From Palsa-1033 sp963735455 (GTDB lineage: Bacteria > Chloroflexota > Limnocylindria > Limnocylindrales > CSP1-4), in contig CAVTKZ010000002.1 of NCBI GenBank assembly GCA_963735455.1, positions 124,001 through 188,000 of the forward strand: a stretch of 64,000 nt of DNA, read 5' to 3'. How positions within the stretch are numbered: position 1 is the stretch's first letter; every line of letters begins with the position of its first letter. A program made the translations under genes and the position numbers. This document shows positions 8,831-18,667 of this stretch, in pieces. Under the pieces are notes generated by a model. That model ran no database searches and had not been told where the DNA came from. It was given only the letters and a program-made list of their open reading frames with translations.

Positions 8831-10104
8831 GTGAGCCCCGACCTCCCATCCGACGATCGGCGCGCGGCGGTTGCGCCGGTCCAGGACTGGCGGCTGCTGC
8901 TCGCGGTCTTTTGCGCGACGTCGGTCGTCGAGAGCCTGGGTGTCAGCCAGATCTTCGCCTTCGCGCCGGCCTACCTGACCCAGATGGGCGTGGCCGACGC
9001 CGATCGGCTCCACTTCATCGGCCTGTTCAGCGCCCTGATCTTCGTGGTCGGCGCGCCGCTCGTGCCGTTGTGGGGGGTGTGGGCCGACAAGTACAGCCGC
9101 AAGGCGGTGATCGTCCGGAGCGCCCTGGTCGAGGCCGTCGTCTTCGCCTGCGTGGCCCTCAGCCGCGAACCGTGGCAGCTGGCCGGCTCCCTGCTCCTGG
9201 TCGGCTTCCAGCTGGGCAACACCGGGGTGATGCTGGCCGCGATCCGGGACGCGACGCCGCGCCCCCGGCTGGGGACCGCGATCGCCTTGTTCGGGGCGAG
9301 CGGACCGATCGGCATGGCGATCGGGCCGGTCCTCGGTGGCCGGATCGTCGATGGCCTGCACCAGGGGCTGCCGGCGATCTTCTGGGTCTCGGCCGGGCTG
9401 TCGGTCGGCACGGCCCTCCTCGTGACGTTCGGCTCGCGCGAGGTCCGGCCGGCGGTGATTCCCGCAGGGCCGGGTCGTCAGCCTCGCCTTCGGCGCCGTC
9501 CGCGGGGTGCTGACCGATCCGGCGATCCGGCGGGTCTTCCTGATCTTCGGGGTCGCCTTCCTGGGCGCCCAGATGAGCCGGCCGTACCTGCCGGTCCTGG
9601 TCGAGAACGTGAACGGCAAGGTGGACCTGGCCAGCGCGATCGGCTTCGTGACCGGCACCGCGGCCCTGGTCGGGGCGCTCGTCTCGCCGATCGGGGGCTG
9701 GCTCGGCGACCGGCTCGGCTTCCGGCCGGTGCTCGTCGGCGGGCCTGTTCCTGGGCGGCGTGTCGGCCGCCGTCCTGCCCCTCCTGCCCAGCGTCGGGAC
9801 GCTGGCCGTCGGCGTGCTGGTGTTCGGGGCCTGCTACTCGGTCGAGGCGGCGATGGTCTTCGGCCTGCTGGCCACCGAGGTCCCGGCCGAGCGCCGCTCG
9901 GCGACCCTCAACCTGGTCTACCTGCCGCTGTACGCGGCCGGGATCATCGGCCCGATCCTGGGCGCGATCGTGGTCGGTCTCGGGATCTGGGCCCCGTTCG
10001 TCGCGGCCGCGGCGGTCTTCGTGACCGGCGCCCTGGTCGTTGCCGCGATGGCCAGCCCCTCGAGCCCGTCGAACCCGGCGGACCGGGCGACCGACGCCGC
10101 CTGA
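8831..10104 (+). CDS. MFS transporter, two frameshifts
   Basis: Twelve-helix major facilitator of about 424 residues if corrected. GTG 8831 opens VSPDLPSDDRR, then helix 1. Motif A-like sequences VWADKYSRKA and GGWLGDRLGFR appear in the first and second halves, typical of DHA1-type efflux proteins (TetA/MdtG-like). The frame moves at about 9470 and 9740. In both places one extra G in a run (GCAGGGCC, GGCGGGCC) explains the shift, and deleting it gives continuous helices. The total length is 2 mod 3, as expected for two insertions. It ends one base before the convergent GT87 gene. Probably an intact exporter with sequence errors. Confidence 0.8.
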
Positions 10105-10105
10105 C

Positions 10106-11047
10106 TCAGGCCGGCGCCCCGAGGCGGTCGCTGAAGCCGGCGTCGGAGGCCCGCCCGGCGTCGGGCCGCGACGCGCCCGCGGCCGGCCGCGACCAGAACG
10201 CGATCCGGCGCGGGTCGCGCAGGGGGATCACCGCCAGCAGGATCGCCAGGCCGCCGTACCACAGCGCCGGCAGGGCCAGCATTGCCGCGACCGGGACCAC
10301 CCAGCGGCGGTCGGTCCGGGCGCCCCACACGACGAGCGCGGCGGCGATCGGCAGCCGGAACCAGAGCGGGATCGGCAGCGCCGCCCACGTCCCGCTGGTC
10401 TTGCCCACGCTCGCCCCGATCACGCCCAGCCACTCCAGCCAGGCTCGCGGATCGATCAGCAGCGAGCCGGCCGCGATCGCGGCGGTCGCCCCGAGGGCGA
10501 TCCCCAGCGAGCGCCATTCGCGCCGAACGGCGAACCACAGCAGGCCGATCCCGGGCGTGATCTTGGTCAGCAGGACGAGCGACCAGGCGGCCGGGTAGCG
10601 GAAGCCGACCACGATCGCGACCGCCACCAGCAGGTGGATGTTGCCCCCGATCAGCTCAGGCACGGCGATGACGAGGGCCAGGCCGAACAGGCGGGGGCCC
10701 GACAGGAAGCGGACGGCGAGCAGGAGGATCACGGTCCAGACCGCCAGGAACGGCTCCCAGGCCAGGACCTTCAAGGGGGCCAGCAGCTGCAGGAACGCCG
10801 GCGAGTAGACATAGGCGATCGGGGCGGTCCACTCCGACAGGGCGTACGGCGCGTCGAAGCCCGGCACCCAGTAGCAGCGGGCGTCCTGGCCGGTGATCAG
10901 GAACCGGCTCCAGGGCTCGCCGAAGGCCATCACCACGATCCAGATCCCGACGGCCGCGGCGATCCCGACGGCCTCGATCGAGACGCCCGGGCGCTGGAAG
11001 CGGGGCCTCGTCGATTCCCCGACGAAGCTGCCCTTGGCCATGCTCAT
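10106..11047 (-). CDS. GT87-family (DUF2029) membrane glycosyltransferase
   Basis: 313 residues with about eight membrane helices. The early acidic residue after the first helix (GQDARCYW) and YSPAFLQLLAPL match polyprenol-phosphate-mannose-dependent mannosyltransferases of the GT87/PimE group (GT-C fold). Such enzymes move a sugar from a lipid carrier to a glycolipid or glycan on the outer face of the membrane. Acceptor unknown. It starts 4 bases after the citrate synthase stop, so it is the last gene of the pentose-phosphate operon; the metabolic reason is not evident. Convergent with the MFS gene, with a one-base gap. Confidence 0.75.
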   Translation of the reverse strand: MSMAKGSFVGESTRPRFQRPGVSIEAVGIAAAVGIWIVVMAFGEPWSRFLITGQDARCYWVPGFDAPYALSEWTAPIAYVYSPAFLQLLAPLKVLAWEPFLAVWTVILLLAVRFLSGPRLFGLALVIAVPELIGGNIHLLVAVAIVVGFRYPAAWSLVLLTKITPGIGLLWFAVRREWRSLGIALGATAAIAAGSLLIDPRAWLEWLGVIGASVGKTSGTWAALPIPLWFRLPIAAALVVWGARTDRRWVVPVAAMLALPALWYGGLAILLAVIPLRDPRRIAFWSRPAAGASRPDAGRASDAGFSDRLGAPA

Positions 11048-11051
11048 CGGA

Positions 11052-12203
11052 TCAGGCCGGCAGGTCCCGGTCGAGGGGACCGGTGTAGCGCATGTCGGGC
11101 CGGATCAGCTTGTCGGCGCTGACCTGCTCGATCGCGTGGGCCGTCCAGCCGGCATGGCGGGCCAGGGCGAACGTGGCCGGGAACAGGTCGGGCGTCAGGC
11201 CGACGCCCTCGAGGACGGCCGCCGCGTAGTACTCGACGTTCGTCTTCAGGCTGCGCCCGGGCTTCAGCTCGGCCAGCACGCGCAGGACGACGTCCTCGAC
11301 CGCGATCGCCAGGTCCAGCCACTCGGGCCGCTCGTCCATCGCCTCGGCAACCTGGCGCAGGGCGGCCGCTCGCGGGTCGTAGGCCCGGTAGACGCGGTGG
11401 CCGAAGCCCATGATCAGGCCGTGGTTGGCGATCTTGTCCCGGGCCCAGGCCTCGGCGTGGTCGATCGAGCCGATCTCGTGGAGCTGGCTGACGACCTCGG
11501 CCGGGGCGCCGCCGTGAAGCGGCCCCTTCAGGGCGCCGATCGCCCCGCAGACGGCCGAGGCGAGGTCCGAGCGGGTGGCGGTGATCACCCGGGCGGTGAA
11601 CGTCGAGGCATTCAGCCCGTGCTCGGCGCCGACGATGAAGTAGGCCTCCAGCGCCCGGGCCGCGGCCGGATCAGGCGCCTGCCCGGTGAGCTGCTGCAGG
11701 AAGCCGCCGGCCAGGTCGAGCGACAGGTCGGGCTCGACCGGCTCGAGGCCCTGCCGCAGCCGGCCGAAGGCCGCCAGGGCCGAGGGCGAGAAGCCGGTCA
11801 GCTCGCGGGCCTGCTCGGGGGTCGGCGGCCAGGCGATCTTCTGGGTGGCGCCCCAGACCGAGACGGCCGTGCGCAGGGCGTCCATCGGGTGGGCGTCGCG
11901 GGGCAGCTCGCGCAGGCTGGCCAGGACGGGCGCCGGGACGGGCTCGGGGTGGAGCTCGGCGCCGGGGTGCCACTCGCCGGTCCAGAGCAGGTCGGCGACC
12001 TCGGCGTACGTTCCCCGGGTGACCAGCTGGCCGATCGGGTAGCCGCGGTAGAGGAGCCGCCCGCGCGCTCCGTCGACGAGGGCGATGGCGCTCTCCGCGC
12101 CGATCACGCCGGCCAGCCCGGGCGAGTACGGCCGGGCATCTTCGAGGCTGGCGGGGGCGGTCGCGACGGCGCTCGTCGGGCCGGCGATGGTCGCGTCGGT
12201 CAT
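11052..12203 (-). CDS. gltA: citrate synthase family enzyme
   Basis: 383 residues, the short type II-like bacterial form. Condenses oxaloacetate with acetyl-CoA; 2-methylcitrate synthase has the same fold and cannot be excluded. Motifs: GAEHGLNAST with the first catalytic histidine, LHGGAP, MGFGHRVYRAYDPR with the second histidine and substrate arginine, and AIAVED near the catalytic aspartate. ATG 12203 overlaps the TGA of the hydrolase upstream (ATGA), so it is translationally coupled in the operon. Placing a TCA-entry enzyme after glucose-6-phosphate oxidation genes is unusual. No allosteric domain is visible. Confidence 0.85.
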   Translation of the reverse strand: MTDATIAGPTSAVATAPASLEDARPYSPGLAGVIGAESAIALVDGARGRLLYRGYPIGQLVTRGTYAEVADLLWTGEWHPGAELHPEPVPAPVLASLRELPRDAHPMDALRTAVSVWGATQKIAWPPTPEQARELTGFSPSALAAFGRLRQGLEPVEPDLSLDLAGGFLQQLTGQAPDPAAARALEAYFIVGAEHGLNASTFTARVITATRSDLASAVCGAIGALKGPLHGGAPAEVVSQLHEIGSIDHAEAWARDKIANHGLIMGFGHRVYRAYDPRAAALRQVAEAMDERPEWLDLAIAVEDVVLRVLAELKPGRSLKTNVEYYAAAVLEGVGLTPDLFPATFALARHAGWTAHAIEQVSADKLIRPDMRYTGPLDRDLPA

Positions 12204-13063
12204 GGTGCGATGGTACCGCGCTCGTCCAGAAAGCCCTCGACCACGGCCACGAAGATCACCGGGCTGGTGTGATGGGCGGCGTGCTTTTGGCCGGTCAGGC
12301 TGATCAGCCGGCCGTCCGGCAGGAGGCGGTCGAGCTCGCGCGTGCCGGCCGTGAAGATGTCCGGGCTGGCCCCGCCGACGAGCTGCAGGACCGGGATCCG
12401 GATCTCGGCGAAGTGCTCCGCGGCGGCATCCCGGCCGGCCTCCGCGCGCAGCTCGCGGATCGCCGTCGGGGCCGCCGCGGCCCGCAGCGGCCAGGTTGGC
12501 ACCGCGCGGTACGCCTCGACCTCGGCCGGCTCCAGGCCGACGACCTCGGCCATGAACGTGGCCATCACCCCGTCAAGGTCGCCCCGCGCCGCCAGGGCGT
12601 CGAGGCGAGCCAGCAGGCCGGGATCCTGGAAGGCCTGGCCGCGGGCGGCCGGGGCGCCCTCGTAGACGACCAGCCGGCGGACCTGGTCGGTCAGCAGGGC
12701 GGCGCCCAGGCCGCAGCGCCCGCCGAATGAGTGGCCGAGGACGTCGACCGGCCGGCCTGTTGATCCGGCCAGGAAGTCGACGACCGCCGCGACATCCTGG
12801 TACTCGCGCTCGATCGTGTACGGCGGCTGATCGCCGCTCGCGCCCCGTCCCCGGCGATCGATCGCGATCACCCGGCGGTGGTGGGCGAAGCGCGGGGCCA
12901 CGGCCCGGAAGGCGGTGTGATCGGCGGTGGCGCCGTGGACCAGGACGAGGGCCGGAGTCGCCGGATCGGGAGCCGGGCCGGCCGCTGGCCGGGTCTCCCA
13001 CCAGGCGATCGGGGTCCCGTCGATCGACTCGACGAAGCCGTCCGGCGGGCGCGGGTCGATCAT
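12200..13063 (-). CDS. alpha/beta-hydrolase fold protein
   Basis: 287 residues. Oxyanion strand LVLVHGATADH near residue 40, Arg-rich strand IDRRGRGASGDQPP, nucleophile elbow LGHSFGG near 105, and a C-terminal histidine in GQKHAAHHTSP. This is the standard esterase/haloperoxidase-like set. Substrate unknown. It sits between 6-phosphogluconolactonase and citrate synthase with 4-nt overlaps on both sides, so it is made together with the pentose-phosphate enzymes. A side role in lactone or ester hydrolysis is possible but not shown. Confidence 0.8.
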   Translation of the reverse strand: MIDPRPPDGFVESIDGTPIAWWETRPAAGPAPDPATPALVLVHGATADHTAFRAVAPRFAHHRRVIAIDRRGRGASGDQPPYTIEREYQDVAAVVDFLAGSTGRPVDVLGHSFGGRCGLGAALLTDQVRRLVVYEGAPAARGQAFQDPGLLARLDALAARGDLDGVMATFMAEVVGLEPAEVEAYRAVPTWPLRAAAAPTAIRELRAEAGRDAAAEHFAEIRIPVLQLVGGASPDIFTAGTRELDRLLPDGRLISLTGQKHAAHHTSPVIFVAVVEGFLDERGTIAP

Positions 13064-13932
13064 CCCGTGGAGCGCAGCTCCGCGCCGGCCGCCGCGTCGA
13101 CGAACCAGCTCGCCGAGCCCCGCCGGGCCAGCTGGGCGGGCAGGCCGTCGGCTGCCGCCGGGTCGCCGCGGGGGCCGTCGAGGACCCGGGCGAGGACCCC
13201 GGCCTTGGCCTCCCCAGTGACCATCACCAGGATCGCGCCGGCCGCCTCGAGGATCGCCGGGTTGAACGTGACCCGGGGCAGGTGCGGCTCGATATGGGTC
13301 GGGGCCGGGATGGCCAGGGCGAGCGCGTCGGCGCCGATGGCCGCGCTGCCCGGGAAGACGGACAGGAGGTGGCCGTCGGGGCCCATCCCGAGCAGGACCA
13401 GGTCGAAGCTCGGCCGGCCGGCCGGATCGAGCGGGACCTGCTCGACCGCCTCGGCCGCATACGTCGCGGCGCACCAGGCCGGCCCACGGTCCTCGGCGAT
13501 CGCCCGGCCCGTCGGCCAGGGATGGACGTGCGCCGGCGGGAGCGGCACGCCATGGATCTCGTCGAGCAGGATCTCGTCGATCACGAAGACGTTCGAGAGG
13601 GGATGGTCGCGGGGCACGTAGCGGTCGTCGCCCAGCCAGACGTGGACGGCCGACCACGGCACCCGGTCGCGGAGGGGCTCCTGGGTCAGGCGGACGTACA
13701 GCGCCGCGGGGGTCGAGCCGCCGGTCGTGGCCAGGTCCGCCCGGCCCCGTTCGGCGACGGCGCCGACGAGGGCGTCGGCGACCCGTTCGGCGGCGGCCTC
13801 GGCCAGCGCCTCCGGGTCGGCGAAGACGCTGACCGAGGGCTCGCCAGGGCCGCCGCCCACGCCGGGGCCGCCGCCCACGCCGGGGTCGCCGCCCTTGCCC
13901 GGGTCCGGGGCGCCCGGCACGTGACCGCTCAC
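13060..13932 (-). CDS. pgl: 6-phosphogluconolactonase
   Basis: 290 residues; hydrolyses 6-phosphoglucono-1,5-lactone, second step of the oxidative pentose-phosphate pathway. Motifs: ATTGGSTPAALY near residue 70, WLGDDRYVP, and LLGMGPDGHLLSVFPGS with the catalytic His of the DevB/SOL family. The N-terminus carries an odd Gly/Pro tail with the short repeat GVGGGP, encoded by a near-perfect 18-bp duplication around 13855-13895; residues 1-30 are probably disordered. GTG 13932 lies two bases after the opcA stop. The stop overlaps the next ATG (ATGA). Confidence 0.9.
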   Translation of the reverse strand: MSGHVPGAPDPGKGGDPGVGGGPGVGGGPGEPSVSVFADPEALAEAAAERVADALVGAVAERGRADLATTGGSTPAALYVRLTQEPLRDRVPWSAVHVWLGDDRYVPRDHPLSNVFVIDEILLDEIHGVPLPPAHVHPWPTGRAIAEDRGPAWCAATYAAEAVEQVPLDPAGRPSFDLVLLGMGPDGHLLSVFPGSAAIGADALALAIPAPTHIEPHLPRVTFNPAILEAAGAILVMVTGEAKAGVLARVLDGPRGDPAAADGLPAQLARRGSASWFVDAAAGAELRSTG

Positions 13933-13934
13933 GC

Positions 13935-15206
13935 TCAGGCCGCGGCGGCGATCAGGGCGGCCATCCGGACGGCATCGTCGGCCACCTCGTTGCGCCCGCC
14001 GGCCTCGATCGCCTCGGCCAGCAGGTCGGCCTCGGTCCGGCGGGCCGCGTTGAAGCGCCGGTCGAGGATCTCGACGCCGTCCTGCCAGGCCCGCACTCCG
14101 ACCGACTCCGCCTCGGCCGTGACGTCGACCCGGAGCTCGGAGCCGCGCCGTTCGCACAGCAGCTCGACCCGCAGGGTGGTCCCGGCCGGGGTGGACGAGA
14201 GGACTGGCCGAACCACGACGGCGATGTCCGAGCTGCCCTGGCGGAGGGTGGCGGCATAGCCCCGCCCGGGCGGCGGCTTGACCCCCGGCCGGATCGGTGC
14301 CGGCGGGCCGGGCACCGGGGCCAGGGGCTTGACCACCGACAGGCCCAGCCGCGAGGCGAGCCAGGCGACGTGGTAGAGCGGCTTGACCAGGTTCGTGTGG
14401 CCGGGCAGGCCGCTCTCGTCGTGGGTGCCGTAGGTCACCGCCACCCGGCGCAGCGAGCGCAGGTAGGGCAGGAACTCGGGCATGTCGAAGGTCGACGCGA
14501 TCGCCTCGCGCCAGCGCGACTGGCGGGCGAGGGCGAAGTCCGAGACGGCCGTCCGGGTGGTGGTCGCGACCCGGGCCAGCTCGCGCAGGCGGGCCAGGCC
14601 GTCGCCGCGCCAGGCCGAGCCGTCGACGACCAGCCGGTCGGCCGAGGCCAGCACGTCGCGGGCCTGCTGGCTCTCGAGGCGGGCCTCGCCCGGCCACCAG
14701 ACCGTGACCGGCAGGTCGTGGATCAGGAGCGGCTCGACGATCGCGGCCAGATGCCGGCCGGTGTCGCCGCCGGCCGTGATGTAGATCGTCTCGGCGCAGG
14801 TCTCGGGCGCGTCGGCCCGGGGCAGGATGCACATCGCCGTGATCCGGGCGTCGAGCCAGCCCGGCCCGTCGGGATCGGCCGAGCTCAGGATCATCGTCCG
14901 CGAGGGGTGCCGGCCGGTCAGCTGGCTGATGATCGCGGCGCCGTGCTCGCCATCCTCGGATTGCTGGGCGATCACGACCAGGTTCATCACGCTGGTCCGG
15001 GCGGCGATGTTGCGGACCTCCACCCCGTCGACCTCGGCGGTCAGCTTGGGCTGGGCCCAGATCCGGGCCAGCTCGCGCTCGATCCCCTCGATCGTCGAGG
15101 CCCGCGACGCCCAGCGCAGCTGGGGCGTGCCGATCGGGACCAGGCCCTCGATCACGATCGGGCCGTCGCTGATCTGGGCGCTCGTCAACGGGCCGCCGGC
15201 GGCCAT
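13935..15206 (-). CDS. opcA: OpcA-type glucose-6-phosphate dehydrogenase assembly protein
   Basis: 423 residues. Matches the OpcA family, which in cyanobacteria and actinobacteria helps assemble and redox-activate glucose-6-phosphate dehydrogenase. Recognisable blocks: NLVVIAQ, RHPSRTMIL, AETIYITAGG, and LLIHDLPVTVWWPGE. No catalytic motif. The region from about 300 (PGPPAPIRPGVKPPPG) is a Pro-rich insert. Its ATG 15206 overlaps the zwf TGA by one base, and pgl follows after two bases, the same zwf-opcA-pgl order as in Actinomycetota. Confidence 0.9.
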   Translation of the reverse strand: MAAGGPLTSAQISDGPIVIEGLVPIGTPQLRWASRASTIEGIERELARIWAQPKLTAEVDGVEVRNIAARTSVMNLVVIAQQSEDGEHGAAIISQLTGRHPSRTMILSSADPDGPGWLDARITAMCILPRADAPETCAETIYITAGGDTGRHLAAIVEPLLIHDLPVTVWWPGEARLESQQARDVLASADRLVVDGSAWRGDGLARLRELARVATTTRTAVSDFALARQSRWREAIASTFDMPEFLPYLRSLRRVAVTYGTHDESGLPGHTNLVKPLYHVAWLASRLGLSVVKPLAPVPGPPAPIRPGVKPPPGRGYAATLRQGSSDIAVVVRPVLSSTPAGTTLRVELLCERRGSELRVDVTAEAESVGVRAWQDGVEILDRRFNAARRTEADLLAEAIEAGGRNEVADDAVRMAALIAAAA

Positions 15207-16810
15207 CAGATCCGCCGCCAGCGGCGGCCGTCGCGAGCCATCAGCTCGTCGGCCTCGGCCGGGCCCCACGAGCCGGCCTCGTAGTTCGGGAAGGCCGGCG
15301 CGGGCATGTCGATCCAGGTGTCGAGGATCGGGGTCACGATCGCCCAGGCCTCCTCGACCTCGTCCGCCCGGGTGAACAGCGAAGCGTCGCCCAGCAACGC
15401 GTCGAGGATCAGGGTTTCGTAGGCCTCGGGCGAATCGACGCTGAAGGCCGAGCCGTAGGTGAAGTCCATGTTCACGTTGCGGACGTCGATGCCGAGCCCC
15501 GGGACCTTGGCGCTGAAGCGCAGCAGGATCCCCTCGTCGGGCTGGATCCGGAGGGCCAGCAGGTTGGGCTCGGGCTCGGCCGCCGTGTCCCGGAACAGGC
15601 GGTGGGGGACTTCCTTGAACTGGATCGCGATCTCCGACGCCCGCTTGGGCAGGCGCTTGCCGCTGCGGACGTAGAACGGGACGCCGGCCCAGCGCCAGTC
15701 GTCGATCGTGAAGCGGGCCGCGACGTACGTCTCGGTCTCCGATTCGGGATCGACCTCCGGCTCCGAGCGATAGCCCTGGACCTGCTTGGCCGCCACCCAG
15801 CCCGGCCCGTACTGGCCGCGGACGACGTCCCGCCGGATCTCGTCGGGGGTCAGCGGCGAGACCGCGCGGAGGACCTTGACCTTCTCGTCGCGCAGGGCCT
15901 CGGCCTCGAACGCCGCCGGCGGCTCCATCGCGACGAGGGCCAGAAGCTGCATCAGGTGGTTCTGCAGGAAGTCGCGCGAGGCGCCGGTCTCCTCGTAGAA
16001 CGCGCCCCGGCTCTCGACCCCGATCGACTCGGCCACGGTGATCTGGACATGGTCGACGTAGCGCCGATTCCAGAGCGGCTCGAAGATCCCGTTGCCGAAC
16101 CGGAAGACCATCAGGTTGCGGACCGTCTCCTTGCCCAGGTAGTGGTCGATCCGGTAGACCTGCTTCTCGCGGAAGACCTTGCCCACCTCGCGGTTCAGGC
16201 GGGTCGCCGAATCGAGGTCGTGGCCGAACGGCTTCTCGATCACGACCCGCCGCCAGCCGCCACCGTGAACCTCGTGGTCGAGGCCCACCCTGCCGAGCTG
16301 GCCGACGACCTCGGCAAAGGCCGATGGCTGGGTGGCCAGATAGAACAGGCGATTGCCGCGGGTGCCGTGCTCCAGGTCGATCGTGTCGAGCATCGCCGAC
16401 AGCCGGTCGTACGCGTCGGGATCGGCGAAGTCGCCCTGGTGGTAGACGATCCGGGCCACGAACTCGTCGACGATCGCCGCCTCGACCGGGACCCGCGAGT
16501 AGTTGGCCAGCGACGCGGCGATCTCCTCGCGGAAGGCGTCCTGCTCGTAGGGCCGCCGGCCGACCGCGACGAGCATGAACTCGTGGGGCAGGAGATTCGT
16601 CCGGCGGAGCTGGTAGAGGGCGGGCAGGACCTTGCGGTGGGCCAGGTCGCCGGTCGCCCCGAACAGGACGACCACGCACGGGTCGGGCACGCGCTCGAGG
16701 CGCAGGCCATGGCGGAGCGGATTGACCGCCTTGGACTCCTTCGGCTTGCGCTTCCCGCCCTGTGCCTCGCGCAGCTCGCGGATCGTGCGCGGCGCGTCCT
16801 TGGCCGTCAC
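15206..16810 (-). CDS. zwf: glucose-6-phosphate 1-dehydrogenase
   Basis: 534 residues; oxidises glucose 6-phosphate to 6-phosphogluconolactone with NADP+. The nucleotide motif FGATGDLAHRK is at residues 50-60, and the substrate-binding RIDHYLGKE is near 216-224, with its catalytic His. VIEKPFGHD is also present. Length is slightly above the usual 490-515 because of a basic N-terminal extension (RELREAQGGKRKPKESKA). GTG 16810 overlaps the pgi stop (GTGA). Central enzyme of the operon, cytoplasmic, and presumed partner of OpcA. Confidence 0.95.
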   Translation of the reverse strand: MTAKDAPRTIRELREAQGGKRKPKESKAVNPLRHGLRLERVPDPCVVVLFGATGDLAHRKVLPALYQLRRTNLLPHEFMLVAVGRRPYEQDAFREEIAASLANYSRVPVEAAIVDEFVARIVYHQGDFADPDAYDRLSAMLDTIDLEHGTRGNRLFYLATQPSAFAEVVGQLGRVGLDHEVHGGGWRRVVIEKPFGHDLDSATRLNREVGKVFREKQVYRIDHYLGKETVRNLMVFRFGNGIFEPLWNRRYVDHVQITVAESIGVESRGAFYEETGASRDFLQNHLMQLLALVAMEPPAAFEAEALRDEKVKVLRAVSPLTPDEIRRDVVRGQYGPGWVAAKQVQGYRSEPEVDPESETETYVAARFTIDDWRWAGVPFYVRSGKRLPKRASEIAIQFKEVPHRLFRDTAAEPEPNLLALRIQPDEGILLRFSAKVPGLGIDVRNVNMDFTYGSAFSVDSPEAYETLILDALLGDASLFTRADEVEEAWAIVTPILDTWIDMPAPAFPNYEAGSWGPAEADELMARDGRRWRRI

Positions 16811-18630
16811 GAGCCGGCGAGGGCCGCGCCGAGGGCTCGCTCCAGGGCGGCCAGGCCCGCATCCGGGTCGGCCTCGAGGTGGATCCGCAGGACCGGCAGG
16901 TGATGGCTCTCCAGGACGCCGAAGTCGCCCGCCGCCTGGGCATCGATCAGCTGCCCGAACGTGTACGGCCAGTCCGGGATCTGGCGATCCTGGGGATGGT
17001 CGGCGGTCAGCTGGAAGAAGAGGCCGATCGGGGCGCCCCCCTTGTGGAGCTGGCCGGTCGAGTGCAGGAAGCGCGGGCCGTAGCCCGAGGTCGTCGCCCG
17101 GCCGGTCCGGTCCCGGAGCAGGGTCCGGATCCTGGCCAGCGCTGCGTCACGCTCTGGACTCGGGGCGATATACGCCTGGAGGCAGAGGTAGGCGTTCGGC
17201 TTGGCCCGCTCGAGATGCCGGCGCAACGCCGCTTCGAGCGTGTCGGCCGGTCCGCCGGCGTTCAGGGCAGCGTCGCCGATCAGGGCCAGGCCATCACCGG
17301 CGACGAGCAGCTCGATCGGCGCCGGGGGCGCCTCGTAGAGACCTGCCTCGGCGGCCTGGCCGTGGCGGGCGAGCAGCTCGCGGGTCAGGATCTTGGCCTC
17401 TTCCACGTTGGGCTGGTCGAAGGCGTCGATGCCCAGGACGGCGCCCGCGAACGCCGTGGCCACCTCCCAGCGGATGAACTCGGCGCCGATGTCGATCCGC
17501 TCGGCGATCTCGATCCGGATCACGGGCTGGCCGGCCGCGGCAAGCTGCTCCAGGAGGGCGTCGGCCGTCGTCCCATCGGCAGCCGGCGCCGGCCCGGCGG
17601 AGCCGGCCAGGGCCAGCCGGACGAAGACCCGGTCGGGTCCGTAGGCGCTCACGGCACCGAGCGGCTCGAGGTCGACGGGCACGATCCCGACGCCCTGCTT
17701 GCCGGTGCTCTCGGCGATCAGCTGCTCGAGCCACGAGCCGAGCGAGGCGATCTCGGGATCGGCGATGAAGGTCACCTTGTCGCGCCCCGCGCCGGCCGGG
17801 GCGGCGAGGGCCAGGCTGCCCAGGGCCAGGCCCAGGGCCAGGCCCGGGTTCGTGGCCGGGTCGGGGTCCTGGCAGCGCGCCAGCATCGCCGAGGCCGAGG
17901 CGAGCAATCCGCTGACCGACACGCCGATCACGCTGGCCGGAACGAGGCCGACGTAGGTCAGGGCCGAGTAGCGGCCGCCGATGTCCGGCGGGTTCAGGAA
18001 GACTTCGCGGAGCTCATCGTGGTGGGGGATCGCGTCGATGCTCTTGCCCGGGTCGCTGATCGCCGCGATCAGGTAGCCGGGGCTCTCGCTGTGCTCGTGG
18101 CGGGCATCGAGGGCGGCCCGGATCCGGGCCCAGGCATCGGCCTGGAAGGCTAGCGGCTCGGTGGTCGTGCCCGACTTGCTGGCGACGATGAACAGGGTGG
18201 CCAGTGGGTTCAGGTCGTCGACCACGGCCCCGACCGCCAGCGGGTCGGTCGAATCGAGGACCCGCAGCTCGAGCCCACCGGGCATGATCCCGAAGGTCCG
18301 CAGGAGGACCTCGGGGGCCAGGCTGCTGCCGCCCATCCCGGCGACCACGGCGGCGTCGAAGCCATCCTCGTTGAGCGACCCACCAAAGCCCTCGAGGGCC
18401 GGGATCTGCTCGCTGAAATGGCTCGGCGCGTCAAGCCAGCCGAGGCGCTCGGCGATTCCCGCCTGGACCGCCGGATCGCTCGACCACAGCGAGGGGTCTC
18501 GATCGAACAGGCGCTTCGCCCAGATCCCGGTCCGGGCTCGTTCGGCGGCGGCGGCCCAGCGTTGGGCATCGTCCGGGTTGAGTCGGATTCCGGGCGGGGT
18601 GGCGCTCGCGCCGGATGTCAGGTCACTCAT
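16807..18630 (-). CDS. pgi: glucose-6-phosphate isomerase-like SIS protein
   Basis: 607 residues. Interconverts glucose 6-phosphate and fructose 6-phosphate. It resembles the isomerase half of the transaldolase-isomerase fusions found in some Chloroflexota and actinobacteria rather than compact classical Pgi. SIS-domain signatures: VAGMGGSSLAPEVLLRTFG near 95 and VASKSGTTTEPLAF near 150; a late TSGYGPRFLHSTGQLHKGG is typical. The transaldolase partner is not fused here; a separate short transaldolase is at 33221. The gap to rpiB is 37 bases, and the stop overlaps zwf. Confidence 0.85.
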   Translation of the reverse strand: MSDLTSGASATPPGIRLNPDDAQRWAAAAERARTGIWAKRLFDRDPSLWSSDPAVQAGIAERLGWLDAPSHFSEQIPALEGFGGSLNEDGFDAAVVAGMGGSSLAPEVLLRTFGIMPGGLELRVLDSTDPLAVGAVVDDLNPLATLFIVASKSGTTTEPLAFQADAWARIRAALDARHEHSESPGYLIAAISDPGKSIDAIPHHDELREVFLNPPDIGGRYSALTYVGLVPASVIGVSVSGLLASASAMLARCQDPDPATNPGLALGLALGSLALAAPAGAGRDKVTFIADPEIASLGSWLEQLIAESTGKQGVGIVPVDLEPLGAVSAYGPDRVFVRLALAGSAGPAPAADGTTADALLEQLAAAGQPVIRIEIAERIDIGAEFIRWEVATAFAGAVLGIDAFDQPNVEEAKILTRELLARHGQAAEAGLYEAPPAPIELLVAGDGLALIGDAALNAGGPADTLEAALRRHLERAKPNAYLCLQAYIAPSPERDAALARIRTLLRDRTGRATTSGYGPRFLHSTGQLHKGGAPIGLFFQLTADHPQDRQIPDWPYTFGQLIDAQAAGDFGVLESHHLPVLRIHLEADPDAGLAALERALGAALAGS

Positions 18631-18667
18631 CTGCTGGCTTCCCCTGGTCTTGTCGGTCGGATGCGGC

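Noticed and set aside
16632..18153. Long plus-strand open frames opposite zwf and pgi
   Set aside because: They are mirror frames caused by GC-rich codons; the minus-strand proteins have full catalytic motifs.
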